A stretch of DNA of 64,000 bases from Sagittula stellata E-37. GTDB taxonomy: Bacteria; Pseudomonadota; Alphaproteobacteria; Rhodobacterales; Rhodobacteraceae. The first letter of the stretch is position 1. Every line of letters begins with the position of its first letter. The position numbers were made by a program, and so were the translations under genes. This document shows, piece after piece, positions 36,249-45,097 of this stretch. The notes under the pieces were generated by a model, which was given only the letters and a program-made list of their open reading frames with translations, did no database searches and was not told the DNA's origin. Location: assembly GCF_039724765.1 (NCBI RefSeq), contig NZ_CP155729.1:62001-126000 (forward strand). The letters are read 5' to 3'.

Positions 36249-37540
36249 GCCACGGCCCCGAGCCTGTTGCCCGCGTGGATCGCCTCGACCACGTCGGCGG
36301 CGCTGGCCAGCCCGTCCTCATGGAAGCCGTTGCGCATCCAGGCCCCGCAGAACCATGTGTTCTGCGCGCCGTTGAAGCGGGCCACCTGGGCCTGCGCCTC
36401 AAGCATGCCTTCGTCGTAGACCGGGTGCCGCAGGATGACCTCGTCGTAGATCAGCTCGTCGCGGATGGGCCGCGTGCTGTTGAGCGTGACGAACATCGGG
36501 TCGTCCTTCGGGATCGGCTGCAGGCAATTCATCCAGTAGGTCAGGTCGATGGTCTCGACGGTCTTGTCGGCGGCCTCCGTGTAGTTCCACGAAGACCACG
36601 CGGCGCGGCGCTTCGGCATCAGGGACACGTCGGCGTGCAGGACCACGCGGTTCGGCTGGTAGGCGACCTTCGACAGCGCCGCGCGCTCCTCGACACTCGG
36701 ATCGTCCAGCAACCGCAGGGAGGTGTCGCCATGGGTGGCCATCACCACCTCGTCGAACGTTTCCCAGTCGGCGCCCGCCACCTTGATCCGGACTTCGCCG
36801 CCCGCACGCCGCACCGCCTGCACCGGTGTGTCCGGCCTGAGTGTCGCGCCGCGCCCCACAAGCGCGGCGGTAAGCCGCCGCACGTATTCCACCGAACCGC
36901 CCTGAACCGTCCACCACTGGTGCTGTCCGGTGGCGCTGAGCAGCGCGTGGTTCTGGAAGAAGGTGACCAGCGCGTGGGCGGGGAAATCCATGATCTTCTC
37001 GGTCGGCGTCGACCAGATCGCGCCCGAAAGGGGCAGCAGGTAGTAGTCGCGGAACCACGCCCCGGTGCCCAGCACGTCAAGGAACTGGCGCAGCGACAGG
37101 CTGCGGTCGCGGGCCACGTCCACCGCACGGGCGTTGAACCGCATGACGTCGCGCAGCATCCCCCAGAACTTCGGGTTCCCGAGGTTGCGCTTCTGCGCGA
37201 AGATCGCCTTCAGGTCGCGCAACCCGTACTCCATGCGCCCGCCGCCGAGCGAGGCGGAAAAGCTCATGTCCGAAGGGGTCACCGGCACGTCCAGCTCCTC
37301 GAAGAGGCGCGTCAGCAGGGGATAGTTCGCGTAGTTGAACACGATGAAGCCGGTGTCGACCGGTTGATCGCCGTTGCGACCGGCCATACGGGTGCGGGCA
37401 TGGCCGCCAAGGCGCGGCTCGGCCTCGAACAGGGTGACATGCGCGTTCTCCGCCAGCATGTACGCCGCGCCGAGACCGGAGATACCGCCTCCGATGACGG
37501 CGATGCGGCGTGGCGCGTGCGGGCTGTTTTCGAACGGCAT
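36245..37540 (-). CDS. FAD-dependent oxidoreductase (amine-oxidase fold) of the rpoE-linked operon
   Basis: 431 residues. The Rossmann FAD site IAVIGGGISGLGAAYMLAEN and LFEAEPRLGGHARTRMAG place it among flavin-containing amine-oxidase-like/desaturase proteins; the C-terminal NTWFCGAWMRNGFHEDGLASAADVVEAI completes the FAD domain. It is always found near DUF1365, and acts on membrane lipids in the proposed singlet-oxygen response. First gene of the minus-strand operon, divergent from rpoE. A weak possible ECF promoter (TCATCC, 18 bp, TAGACA on the minus strand, 37599-37570) lies upstream. Confidence 0.9.
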   Translation of the reverse strand: MPFENSPHAPRRIAVIGGGISGLGAAYMLAENAHVTLFEAEPRLGGHARTRMAGRNGDQPVDTGFIVFNYANYPLLTRLFEELDVPVTPSDMSFSASLGGGRMEYGLRDLKAIFAQKRNLGNPKFWGMLRDVMRFNARAVDVARDRSLSLRQFLDVLGTGAWFRDYYLLPLSGAIWSTPTEKIMDFPAHALVTFFQNHALLSATGQHQWWTVQGGSVEYVRRLTAALVGRGATLRPDTPVQAVRRAGGEVRIKVAGADWETFDEVVMATHGDTSLRLLDDPSVEERAALSKVAYQPNRVVLHADVSLMPKRRAAWSSWNYTEAADKTVETIDLTYWMNCLQPIPKDDPMFVTLNSTRPIRDELIYDEVILRHPVYDEGMLEAQAQVARFNGAQNTWFCGAWMRNGFHEDGLASAADVVEAIHAGNRLGAVA

Positions 37541-37690
37541 GGGCTGGTCCTTTTCGGTGTCTTTCCTGCTGTCTACGCAACAGCGCCGCAGTCGGATGAC
37601 TTTAGGCGATGATTTTCAAGGAAAACCCGGCAGGGCCCTGTCCGGCTCCGACCCGAGCCCCGCACAGAATGAAAGAACATGAAAAAAATG

Positions 37691-37720
37691 TGATCCGGGT
37701 GGCGCGCCGCATCGTAGGAT
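37691..37720 (+). promoter_or_regulatory. Sigma-E (RpoE) type promoter of rpoE-chrR
   Basis: TGATCC (37691-37696), 18 bp, TAGGAT (37715-37720). This resembles the Rhodobacter sphaeroides RpoE-dependent promoters (TGATCC and a TAAGAA-like -10). The predicted start near 37727 excludes the upstream ATG codons and supports the GTG start of rpoE at 37827. It implies autoregulation. Confidence 0.65.
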
Positions 37721-37826
37721 GGGCATGTTCACCGCACCGCAGCAGACCGACCCTTGCGACTCCTTGCCCCCTGCCATGACGGCGGGCGGCGGGCGATCAA
37801 GCCTGAGACGACAAAAGAGGACCGCC

Positions 37827-38405
37827 GTGAACAGACAGTCCGACAGCGACCGCGAACGAGAGCAGGCCACCTGGGCCGCGCTCCTGATCCGCATTCGCGA
37901 CCATCGGGACGAAGCCGCCTTTGCCGCGCTGTTCTCGCATTTCGCGCCGCGTCTTAAGGGTTTTCTGATCCGTAGCGGCGCCGACGCCGCACAGGCCGAG
38001 GAATGCGTGCAGGAGGTGATGACGACGCTCTGGCAGAAAGCCGCGCTGTTCGATCCCGAGCGCGCCTCGGCCGCGACGTGGTTGTTCACCATCGCGCGGA
38101 ACAAGCGGATCGACCTGCTGCGCCGCGCCCGGCGTCCGGAGCCGGAAGACCTGCCCTGGGGACCGGAGCCCGACCCGGACCAGGCAGAGATGCTGGGACT
38201 TCAACAGGAGACGGAGGCGCTTGGCTCCGCCGTGGCCGCGCTGCCGCCGAAACAGCGCGACCTGATCCACAAGGCCTATTTCGGCGAGATGACCCACAGC
38301 GAGATCGCCGCCGAAACGGGGCTGCCGCTGGGCACCATAAAGTCACGCATAAGGCTTGCGCTGGACCGCCTGCGCCACGCCATGGACGGAAAGAACGAGA
38401 GATGA
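37827..38405 (+). CDS. rpoE: ECF sigma factor RpoE (singlet-oxygen type)
   Basis: 192 residues: sigma region 2 (FAALFSHFAPRLKGFLIRSGADAAQAEECVQEVMTTLWQKA...TWLFTIARNKRIDLLRR) and region 4 (ALPPKQRDLIHKAYFGEMTHSEIAAETGLPLGTIKSRIRLALDRL). I chose the GTG at 37827 because it follows AGAGGA and lies downstream of the predicted RpoE promoter; an ATG at 37719 precedes the likely transcription start. The stop overlaps chrR by 4 bp. It is held inactive by ChrR and released by singlet oxygen in the known system. Confidence 0.93.
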   Translation: MNRQSDSDREREQATWAALLIRIRDHRDEAAFAALFSHFAPRLKGFLIRSGADAAQAEECVQEVMTTLWQKAALFDPERASAATWLFTIARNKRIDLLRRARRPEPEDLPWGPEPDPDQAEMLGLQQETEALGSAVAALPPKQRDLIHKAYFGEMTHSEIAAETGLPLGTIKSRIRLALDRLRHAMDGKNER

Positions 38406-39052
38406 CGGAGATCAATCACCACCTGACCGAAAGCCTTGTGATGGGCTATGCCGCCGGCACCCTGCCCGAGGCCGTGAACCTGATCGTCGCCGCGCATGTG
38501 TCGATGTGCGACACCTGCCGCGCCGCCGTGGAGGCGCACGAGGCGCTTGGCGGCGCGCTGCTGGACGACACCGACGCCGTGGCGATGGACGACGGCGCGC
38601 TGCAGCGGGCGCTGGACGCCGTGCGCGGTGCCGATCCGGAGCCGCGCCCGATCCGTGTGGCCGAACCCGACCCGATCGTCCCCGCACCGCTGGCCGACTA
38701 CATCGGGGGCGGGCTGGACGACGTGCGCTGGCGTCCGTTGGGCATGGGTGTCAAGCAGGCGATCCTGCCCACCGCCCCCGGAGCCACAGCGCGGCTGTTG
38801 TTTATCCCCGCGGGCACCGCCGTGCCGGACCACGGCCACAACGGGCTGGAGCTGACGCTGGTTCTGCAGGGTGCGTTCTCGGACGAGGGCGGCCGCTATG
38901 CGCGTGGCGACGTCGAGGTTGCCGACGGCGACACGGAGCACATGCCGGTGGCCGACATCTCGGCGGACTGCATATGTCTTGCCGTCACCGATGCGCCGCT
39001 GAAGTTCCACGGCGTCCTGCCGCGTCTGTTGCAACCGTTGTTCCGTATCTAG
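38402..39052 (+). CDS. chrR: Zinc anti-sigma factor ChrR
   Basis: 216 residues. The N-terminal zinc-binding anti-sigma domain has His6, His32, Cys36 and Cys39 (AAHVSMCDTC). The C-terminal cupin has VPDHGHNGLE (His144, His146, Glu150) and TEHMP (His180); Cys190 and Cys192 (ADCICLAV) also match the Rhodobacter pattern offset by about three residues. All metal ligands known from ChrR are conserved, so a functional singlet-oxygen sensor is expected. It is cotranscribed with rpoE (ATGA overlap). Confidence 0.95.
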   Translation: MTEINHHLTESLVMGYAAGTLPEAVNLIVAAHVSMCDTCRAAVEAHEALGGALLDDTDAVAMDDGALQRALDAVRGADPEPRPIRVAEPDPIVPAPLADYIGGGLDDVRWRPLGMGVKQAILPTAPGATARLLFIPAGTAVPDHGHNGLELTLVLQGAFSDEGGRYARGDVEVADGDTEHMPVADISADCICLAVTDAPLKFHGVLPRLLQPLFRI

Positions 39053-39079
39053 TGGCGTGACGGCATGAAGCACGAAGAA

Positions 39080-39106
39080 GGGGCGCGCCGGTCGACGGCG
39101 CGCCCC
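39080..39106 (+). terminator. Hairpin terminator after chrR
   Basis: A perfect 10-bp stem GGGGCGCGCC / GGCGCGCCCC, 7-nt loop, followed by ATGTCTTTCT, 28 bp after the chrR stop. Confidence 0.7.
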
Positions 39107-39127
39107 ATGTCTTTCTGACGGAGGCAG

Positions 39128-39150
39128 GGTGGCGCAAAGCCCCACCCTAC
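39128..39150. repeat. REP-like unit, single copy
   Basis: Matches the 23-bp unit at 20839/20969 with three substitutions and itself folds (GGGTGG / CCACCC). It sits between the convergent chrR and lpdA genes. Confidence 0.65.
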
Positions 39151-39156
39151 AAGGTC

Positions 39157-40902
39157 TCAGTGCTTCTTCTTGCGGGGCGGCATGAGGTCCGTGATGGTGC
39201 CCTCGAACATCTCCGCCGCGAAGTTCACAGTCTCCGACAGGGTCGGGTGCGGGTGGATCGTGTGGCCCAGATCGACCGCATCGGCCCCCATCTCGATGGC
39301 CAGGGCCACTTCGGCGATCAGATCGCCCGCATTCGGGCCGACCATGCAGCCGCCGATCACGCGCTGGTCCTCGGGGTCGAAGATAAGCTTGGTCATGCCC
39401 TCGCTGCGGCCCAGCGACAGGGACCGCCCCGATGCCGCCCAGGGGAACACGCCCTTTTCGACCTTCACGCCCTGCTCCTTGGCCTGCGTCTCCGTCAAGC
39501 CGACCCAGGCGACTTCCGGATCGGTGTAGGCCACCGACGGGATCACCTTGGCATCGAAGTGGCGCTTCTCACCGGCGCAGACCTCGGCCGCGACCTTGCC
39601 TTCGTGCACCGCCTTGTGTGCCAGCATAGGCTGGCCCACCACGTCGCCGATGGCAAAGATGTGCGACACGCCGGTGCGCTGCTGGCTGTCCACGGCGATG
39701 AAACCGCGGTCGTCCACCGCAACGCCCGCCTTGTCGGCATCGACCTTCTTGCCGTTCGGACGGCGGCCCACCGCCACGAGCACCTTGTCGAAGGTGTCCG
39801 TGAAGGACTCGCCCTTGTCGTCCTCGAAGGTGACATGCAGCCCGTCGTCCTTCGCCTCGACCGCCGTGACCTTGGTCTTGAGAAAGATGTTCTCGTAGCG
39901 GCCCTTGATGCGCTGCATCAGCGGCTTGACCACGTCCTTGTCTGCGCCAGGGATGATCTGGTCCATCAGCTCGACGACCGTGACCTTCGATCCCAGGGCA
40001 TCGTAGACACAGGCCATCTCCAGCCCGATGATCCCGCCGCCCAGCACCAGCATCCGCTTCGGGATGTCGGCCAGTTCCAGCGCGCCGGTCGAGTCGATTA
40101 CCCGCGGATCGTCATGCGGGATGAAGGGCAGTGCCACGGGTTCGGAGCCGGCGGCGATGATGCACTGGTCGAAGCTGACCGTGGTGCCCTCGACGTCGAT
40201 CATGTTCGGCCCGGTGAACTTGCCGTAGCCCTTCACCACCTTGACCTTGCGCTGCTTGGCCAACCCGTCGAGGCCGCCGGTCAGCTTGCCGACCACATCG
40301 TTCTTGAAGCCGCGCAGGCCGTCGAGGTCGATCTCCGGCTTTCCGAACGTCAGCCCGTGGTGCGCGGTTTCCTCTGCCTCGGTGATGACCTTGGCCATGT
40401 GCAGAAGCGCCTTCGAGGGGATGCAGCCCACGTTCAGGCAGACGCCGCCGAGGGTCTTGTCCTTCTCGATCAGCACCACCGACTTGCCGAGGTCCGCCGC
40501 ACGGAACGCCGCCGTATAGCCGCCGGGGCCGGAACCCAGGACAACCACTTCGGCATGCACGTCGCCCGGACCGGACGCGGTGCCGCTGGCTTCGACAGCT
40601 TTCGGTGCCTCCTTGGCGGGGGCCTTTTCCGGCGACTTGCCAGAGTCGGAGCCGCCGCCGGACGCCTCGCCCGACGCACCTTCGAGCACGACGATCACGT
40701 CGCCCTCGGACACGCGGTCGCCTTCCTTGACCTTGATTTCCTTGACCTTGCCGGCGCCCGACGAGGGCACCTCCATGGTCGCCTTGTCGGACTCCAGTTC
40801 GATCAGGGCGTCCTCTTCCGCCACGGTGTCGCCCACCGAGACGAGGACCGTGACCACGGGAACGTCCTTGAAATCGCCGATATCGGGTACTTTGATGTCC
40901 AT
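39157..40902 (-). CDS. lpdA: Dihydrolipoyl dehydrogenase (E3) with N-terminal lipoyl domain
   Basis: 581 residues. Residues 1-75 are a lipoyl domain (lipoylated Lys in ELESDKATMEVPSS), then a Ser/Ala/Glu-rich linker to about 115, then the FAD/NAD disulfide oxidoreductase: VVLGSGPGGYTAAFRAADLG, redox Cys pair GGVCLNVGCIPSKALLH, and the active-site HTIHPHPTLSE. It reoxidises dihydrolipoyl groups of E2 with NAD+. Start options are ATG 40914, GTG 40911 (overlapping aceF) or ATG 40902; the last begins the lipoyl fold cleanly. Third gene of the PDH operon. Confidence 0.95.
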   Translation of the reverse strand: MDIKVPDIGDFKDVPVVTVLVSVGDTVAEEDALIELESDKATMEVPSSGAGKVKEIKVKEGDRVSEGDVIVVLEGASGEASGGGSDSGKSPEKAPAKEAPKAVEASGTASGPGDVHAEVVVLGSGPGGYTAAFRAADLGKSVVLIEKDKTLGGVCLNVGCIPSKALLHMAKVITEAEETAHHGLTFGKPEIDLDGLRGFKNDVVGKLTGGLDGLAKQRKVKVVKGYGKFTGPNMIDVEGTTVSFDQCIIAAGSEPVALPFIPHDDPRVIDSTGALELADIPKRMLVLGGGIIGLEMACVYDALGSKVTVVELMDQIIPGADKDVVKPLMQRIKGRYENIFLKTKVTAVEAKDDGLHVTFEDDKGESFTDTFDKVLVAVGRRPNGKKVDADKAGVAVDDRGFIAVDSQQRTGVSHIFAIGDVVGQPMLAHKAVHEGKVAAEVCAGEKRHFDAKVIPSVAYTDPEVAWVGLTETQAKEQGVKVEKGVFPWAASGRSLSLGRSEGMTKLIFDPEDQRVIGGCMVGPNAGDLIAEVALAIEMGADAVDLGHTIHPHPTLSETVNFAAEMFEGTITDLMPPRKKKH

Positions 40903-40907
40903 ATCGC

Positions 40908-42182
40908 TCACCACATCAGCTTGCGCATGTCGCCAAGCAGCGTCTTGAGCGTCACGCAGAAGCGTGCGGCAAGCGCGCCGTCGATGGCACGGTGGTCATA
41001 AGACAGCGACAGCGGCTGCATGAGGCGCGGAACGAACTGCTCTCCGTCCCAGACCGGGGCCATCTTCGACCGGGTGAGGCCGAGGATCGCCACTTCCGGC
41101 GCATTCACGATGGGGGTGAAGGACGTGCCGCCGATCCCGCCCAGGGACGAGATGGTGAAGGTCGCGCCCTGCATGTCGCCGGACTTCAGCTCCCCTTTGC
41201 GGGCCTTTGAGCTCAGCTCCATCAGGTCCTTGGAGATGTCCACCAGACCCTTGCGGTCGGCGTCCTTGATGACCGGAACCACCAGCCCGTTCGGCGTGTC
41301 CGCCGCGAAGCCGATGTTGTAGAAGTCCTTCTTGATCAGCTTGTCGCCGTCCGGGTGGATCGACGAATTCACTTCCCAGTGCTGTTTCAGCGCCGAGACC
41401 GACGCCTTGATGACGAAGGACAGAAGCGTGACGCGATAGCCGTCTTCCTTGGCCATCGTGTCCATCTCCTTGCGGTACTTGTCCAGCTCGGTGATGTCGG
41501 CTTCGTCGTTGTGGGTGACGTGCGGGATGTTCAGCCAGGACCGGTGCAGCGCGGGGCCGGAGATCTTCTTGATCCGCGACATCTCCACGTCCTCGACGGG
41601 GCCGAACTTCGAGAAGTCGACCTTCGGGATCGGCGGGATGCCCATGCCGCCGGACGCGGCAGGCGCGCCCGCAGCGGGGGCGGACTGGCCCTTCAGCGCT
41701 TTTTCCACGTCCTCGCGCAGGATACGGCCCTTGCGGCCCGACCCGTTCACATGGGCGAGGTCGACCTCGACCCGGCGGGCAAAGGCCCGGACCGATGGCG
41801 AGGCATGGACCTTGTTGAAGCCCTTGTCCGTCACCGCCGACGCCGCGGGGGCGGCCGGGGCGGATTTCGGTGCGGAGGACTCCTTCGGCGCCTCTTTCGG
41901 CTCTTCCTTGGGTGCCTCGGATTTCTCTTCCTTGGCGGCGCCCGCGCCGTCGCCTTCGAGCAGGATGATCACCGTGCCTTCGGACACCTTGTCGCCTTCG
42001 GAGACCAAGATCTCCTTGACCGTGCCGGCCGCGGAAGACGGCACTTCCATCGTCGCCTTGTCGGACTCCAGTTCGATCAGCGCGTCCTCTTCCGCGACGG
42101 TGTCGCCGACGCTCACAAGGATGCTGACCACCGGGACATCGGTGAAATCGCCGATGTCCGGCACTTTAATTTCGGTTGCCAT
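40908..42182 (-). CDS. aceF: Pyruvate dehydrogenase E2, dihydrolipoyl acetyltransferase
   Basis: 424 residues: a single lipoyl domain (1-77, ELESDKATMEVPSS), an Ala/Glu/Lys/Pro-rich linker, a peripheral-subunit-binding domain (VHASPSVRAFARRVEVDLAHV, about 125-160), and the acyltransferase core ending in the catalytic DHRAIDGALAARF. It moves the acetyl group from E1 to CoA. It lies 21 bp after aceE and directly before lpdA. Its lipoyl domain is closely similar to that of lpdA. Confidence 0.95.
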   Translation of the reverse strand: MATEIKVPDIGDFTDVPVVSILVSVGDTVAEEDALIELESDKATMEVPSSAAGTVKEILVSEGDKVSEGTVIILLEGDGAGAAKEEKSEAPKEEPKEAPKESSAPKSAPAAPAASAVTDKGFNKVHASPSVRAFARRVEVDLAHVNGSGRKGRILREDVEKALKGQSAPAAGAPAASGGMGIPPIPKVDFSKFGPVEDVEMSRIKKISGPALHRSWLNIPHVTHNDEADITELDKYRKEMDTMAKEDGYRVTLLSFVIKASVSALKQHWEVNSSIHPDGDKLIKKDFYNIGFAADTPNGLVVPVIKDADRKGLVDISKDLMELSSKARKGELKSGDMQGATFTISSLGGIGGTSFTPIVNAPEVAILGLTRSKMAPVWDGEQFVPRLMQPLSLSYDHRAIDGALAARFCVTLKTLLGDMRKLMW

Positions 42183-42203
42183 TTGTATTCCCTCCTCGTG
42201 CCG

Positions 42204-44864
42204 TCAAACCAAACGCGGGTTCGGCTTGCCGCCGTCGATATCGTATTTCTTCATGGCCGCCTCGAGATCCTTCTCCGAGACGACGCCTTCGCGCCACAGG
42301 TCCACCATTGCAGCGGCGGCGATGTGGTTCGCGTCCACCTCGAAGAACTTGCGCAGGTTCACCCGGCTGTCCGAGCGGCCGAAGCCGTCGGTGCCCAGAA
42401 CGGTGAAGCGCTGCTTGACCGCGCCGCGCACCTGTTCGGCGTAGTTCTTCATGTAGTCCGTCGCCACCACGATCGGCCCCTGCACGTTGGTCAGGGTCTG
42501 GGTGATGTAGGGCACGCGCTCTTCCGCGAAGGGGTTGAGACGGTTGTGCCGCTCGCAGTCCTGGTAGTCGCGGGCCAGTTCGTTGAACGAGGTCGCCGAC
42601 CAGATGTCGGAGGTGACGGCAAAGTCCTCTTCCAGCATCTTCGCCGCCTTGATCGCCTGCACGAGGATCGTGCCGGAGCCCATCAGGTTGACGTGCTTCT
42701 TGGCGGGCTTGTCGGCCTTCTTCATCCGGTAGAGGCCCTTGATGATGCCCTCTTCGGAGCCCATCGGCATTTCCGGGTGATGATAGTTCTCGTTCATCAG
42801 GGTCAGGTAGAAGTAGACGTCCTCCTGATCCACGAACATCCGCTGCAGGCCGTTCTGCACGATCACCGCGACTTCGTAAGAGAACGTCGGGTCGTAGCTG
42901 ATGCAGTTCGGGATGGTGCTGGCAAGGATGTGGCTGTGGCCGTCCTCGTGCTGCAAACCTTCGCCGTTCAGCGTAGTCCGCCCGGCGGTGCCGCCCAGCA
43001 TGAAGCCGCGTGCGCGGCTGTCGCCCGCCGCCCAGGCCAGGTCGCCGATCCGCTGGAACCCGAACATCGAGTAGTAGATGTAGAACGGGATCATCGGCAC
43101 GCCGTGGTTGGAATACGACGTTGCCGCCGCGATCCAGTCGGCCATGGCCCCGGCCTCGTTGATGCCTTCCTGAAGCACCTGACCGCTCTCGGATTCCTTG
43201 TAGTAGGACATCTGTTCACGGTCTTCGGGGGTATAAAGCTGCCCCTTCGGATTGTAGATGCCCACCGACCGGAACAGCCCTTCCATGCCGAAGGTGCGGC
43301 TTTCGTCCGGCACGATCGGCACGACTTGCTTGCCCACCTTCTTGTCGCGCAGCAGCGTGGTGAGGATGCGGACAAAGGCCATGGTGGTGGAGAACTCTCG
43401 GTCGCCCGAGTCCTGCAACTCCTTCTTGAAGGCGTCGAGTTTCGGGACCTCCAGCTTCGGCGCGTCGGTGAACCGCTTGGGGAAGGCCCCGCCCAGTTCC
43501 TCGCGCCTCTCGGCCAGGTAGGCCTTCTGAGCGTTGTTGAGCGTCACGAACGGCGCGTCGCCCTTCGCCAGTTCCTCGTCAGTCACCGGAATGCGGAAGC
43601 GGTCCCGCATCGCCTTGAGCTGGTCCACCTGCATCTTCTTCTGCTGGTGGGTGGTGTTCTGGCCCTCGCCGGCAGTGCCCATGCCGTAGCCCTTGACGGT
43701 CTTGACCAGCAGAACGGTCGGCTGGCCCTCGGCCTTGGTGGCGCGCAGGAAGGCGTTGTAGACCTTCTTCGGATCGTGACCGCCGCGGCGCAGCGCCCAG
43801 ATCTGATCGTCGGTCCAGTCCTTCACCAGTTCGGCGGTCTCCGGATACTTGCCGAAGAAATGCTCGCGGATGTAGGCGCCGTCCTTCGACTTGAAGGTCT
43901 GGTAGTCGCCGTCGATGGTCTCGTCCATCAGCTGGCGCAGCTTGCCGGAGGTGTCCTGTTCGAGCAATTCGTCCCAGCCACGGCCCCAGAGCAGCTTGAT
44001 CACGTCCCAGCCGGAACCGCGGAAGTTGCCCTCAAGTTCCTGAACGATCTTGGAGTTGCCGCGCACCGGACCGTCGAGCCGCTGCAGGTTGCAGTTCACG
44101 ACGAAGATCAGGTTGTCCAACCCTTCGCGGGCGGCAAGGTGGATCGCGCCCAGCGATTCCGGCTCGTCCATCTCGCCGTCGCCGAGGAAGGCCCAGACCT
44201 TGCGGTCCTGCTTCTCGATCAGGCCACGGTTCTCCATGTATTTCATGAAACGTGCCTGGTAGATCGCCATCAGCGGGCCAAGGCCCATGCTGACCGTCGG
44301 GAACTGCCAGTAGTCCGGCATGAGCCAGGGGTGCGGGTAGGACGACAGCCCCTCGCCGCCGACTTCGGAACGGAACTGCTTGAGCTGCTCTTCGCTGATC
44401 CGGCCCTCCATGAAGGACCGCGCGTAGATGCCGGGGATCACGTGGCCCTGGAAGAACACCAGATCACCGCCGTGGATCGCGCTCTTGGAACGCCAGAAGT
44501 GGTTCAGGCCGACGTCATAAAGCGCCGCGGACGACGCGAAAGATGCAATGTGGCCGCCGTACTCGGACGATTCCTTGTTCCGCTTCACCACCGTCGCCAT
44601 GGCATTCCAGCGGTTGATGGTGCGGATGCGCCATTCCATCTCCAGATCGCCGGGCATGTCGACCTCGTCGTCCGGAGAAATGGTGTTCTGGTAGGGGGTG
44701 GTCGCAGAAAAGGGCAACCGTGTCCCGGCTGCCCTTGCGCGTTGCACCGCCTTGTCCAGCAGGAAATGCGCGCGGTCCGCACCGTCGCGCTCGATCACGT
44801 CCTCGATGGCTTCCTGCCATTCCTGGGATTCGACCGGATCTAGATCCCGGGGAGCGTCTTTCAT
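42204..44864 (-). CDS. aceE: Pyruvate dehydrogenase E1, homodimeric type
   Basis: 886 residues. Thiamine-diphosphate enzyme decarboxylating pyruvate to feed the TCA cycle. The ThDP motif GDGEMDEPESLGAIHLAAREGLDNLIFVVNCNLQ and the homodimer-type layout match E. coli-like AceE rather than the E1 alpha/beta type. I chose the ATG at 44864 because GGAGGAG precedes it. First gene of the operon; the 233-bp upstream region carries three helically phased repeats. Confidence 0.96.
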   Translation of the reverse strand: MKDAPRDLDPVESQEWQEAIEDVIERDGADRAHFLLDKAVQRARAAGTRLPFSATTPYQNTISPDDEVDMPGDLEMEWRIRTINRWNAMATVVKRNKESSEYGGHIASFASSAALYDVGLNHFWRSKSAIHGGDLVFFQGHVIPGIYARSFMEGRISEEQLKQFRSEVGGEGLSSYPHPWLMPDYWQFPTVSMGLGPLMAIYQARFMKYMENRGLIEKQDRKVWAFLGDGEMDEPESLGAIHLAAREGLDNLIFVVNCNLQRLDGPVRGNSKIVQELEGNFRGSGWDVIKLLWGRGWDELLEQDTSGKLRQLMDETIDGDYQTFKSKDGAYIREHFFGKYPETAELVKDWTDDQIWALRRGGHDPKKVYNAFLRATKAEGQPTVLLVKTVKGYGMGTAGEGQNTTHQQKKMQVDQLKAMRDRFRIPVTDEELAKGDAPFVTLNNAQKAYLAERREELGGAFPKRFTDAPKLEVPKLDAFKKELQDSGDREFSTTMAFVRILTTLLRDKKVGKQVVPIVPDESRTFGMEGLFRSVGIYNPKGQLYTPEDREQMSYYKESESGQVLQEGINEAGAMADWIAAATSYSNHGVPMIPFYIYYSMFGFQRIGDLAWAAGDSRARGFMLGGTAGRTTLNGEGLQHEDGHSHILASTIPNCISYDPTFSYEVAVIVQNGLQRMFVDQEDVYFYLTLMNENYHHPEMPMGSEEGIIKGLYRMKKADKPAKKHVNLMGSGTILVQAIKAAKMLEEDFAVTSDIWSATSFNELARDYQDCERHNRLNPFAEERVPYITQTLTNVQGPIVVATDYMKNYAEQVRGAVKQRFTVLGTDGFGRSDSRVNLRKFFEVDANHIAAAAMVDLWREGVVSEKDLEAAMKKYDIDGGKPNPRLV

Positions 44865-45029
44865 GTATTCTCCTCCTGCAGCCCATGCCGCAGTGCGGCA
44901 TTGGTTTAGCCTTAAACAATTTCGCAGATCCGCCGAAGCGGGTCGCCCGTCGAGAAGAAGGTTAGCACAATCTTCTCGGGGATAAAGTGGGTCTATCAGG
45001 GTCGATAACGAAGCGGCAGGTTGACCGCC

Positions 45030-45079
45030 GCATAACATCCATGCGCTCAGCGCATAACTGATAGCGCAAAATGCATAGC
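45030..45079. promoter_or_regulatory. Three phased GCATARC direct repeats upstream of aceE
   Basis: GCATAAC at 45030, GCATAAC at 45052 and GCATAGC at 45073: spacings of 22 and 21 bp, two helical turns each, 166-215 bp upstream of the aceE ATG. Between the first two lies the perfect dyad ATGCGC-TCA-GCGCAT (45041-45055). This fits cooperative binding of a regulator on one DNA face; the factor is unknown. Confidence 0.5.
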
Positions 45080-45097
45080 TAATAGTTCAGTGTTAAA

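Noticed and set aside
41355..44843. An 1162-codon plus-strand frame
   Set aside because: Antisense to aceF/aceE; the opposite strand encodes complete PDH subunits.
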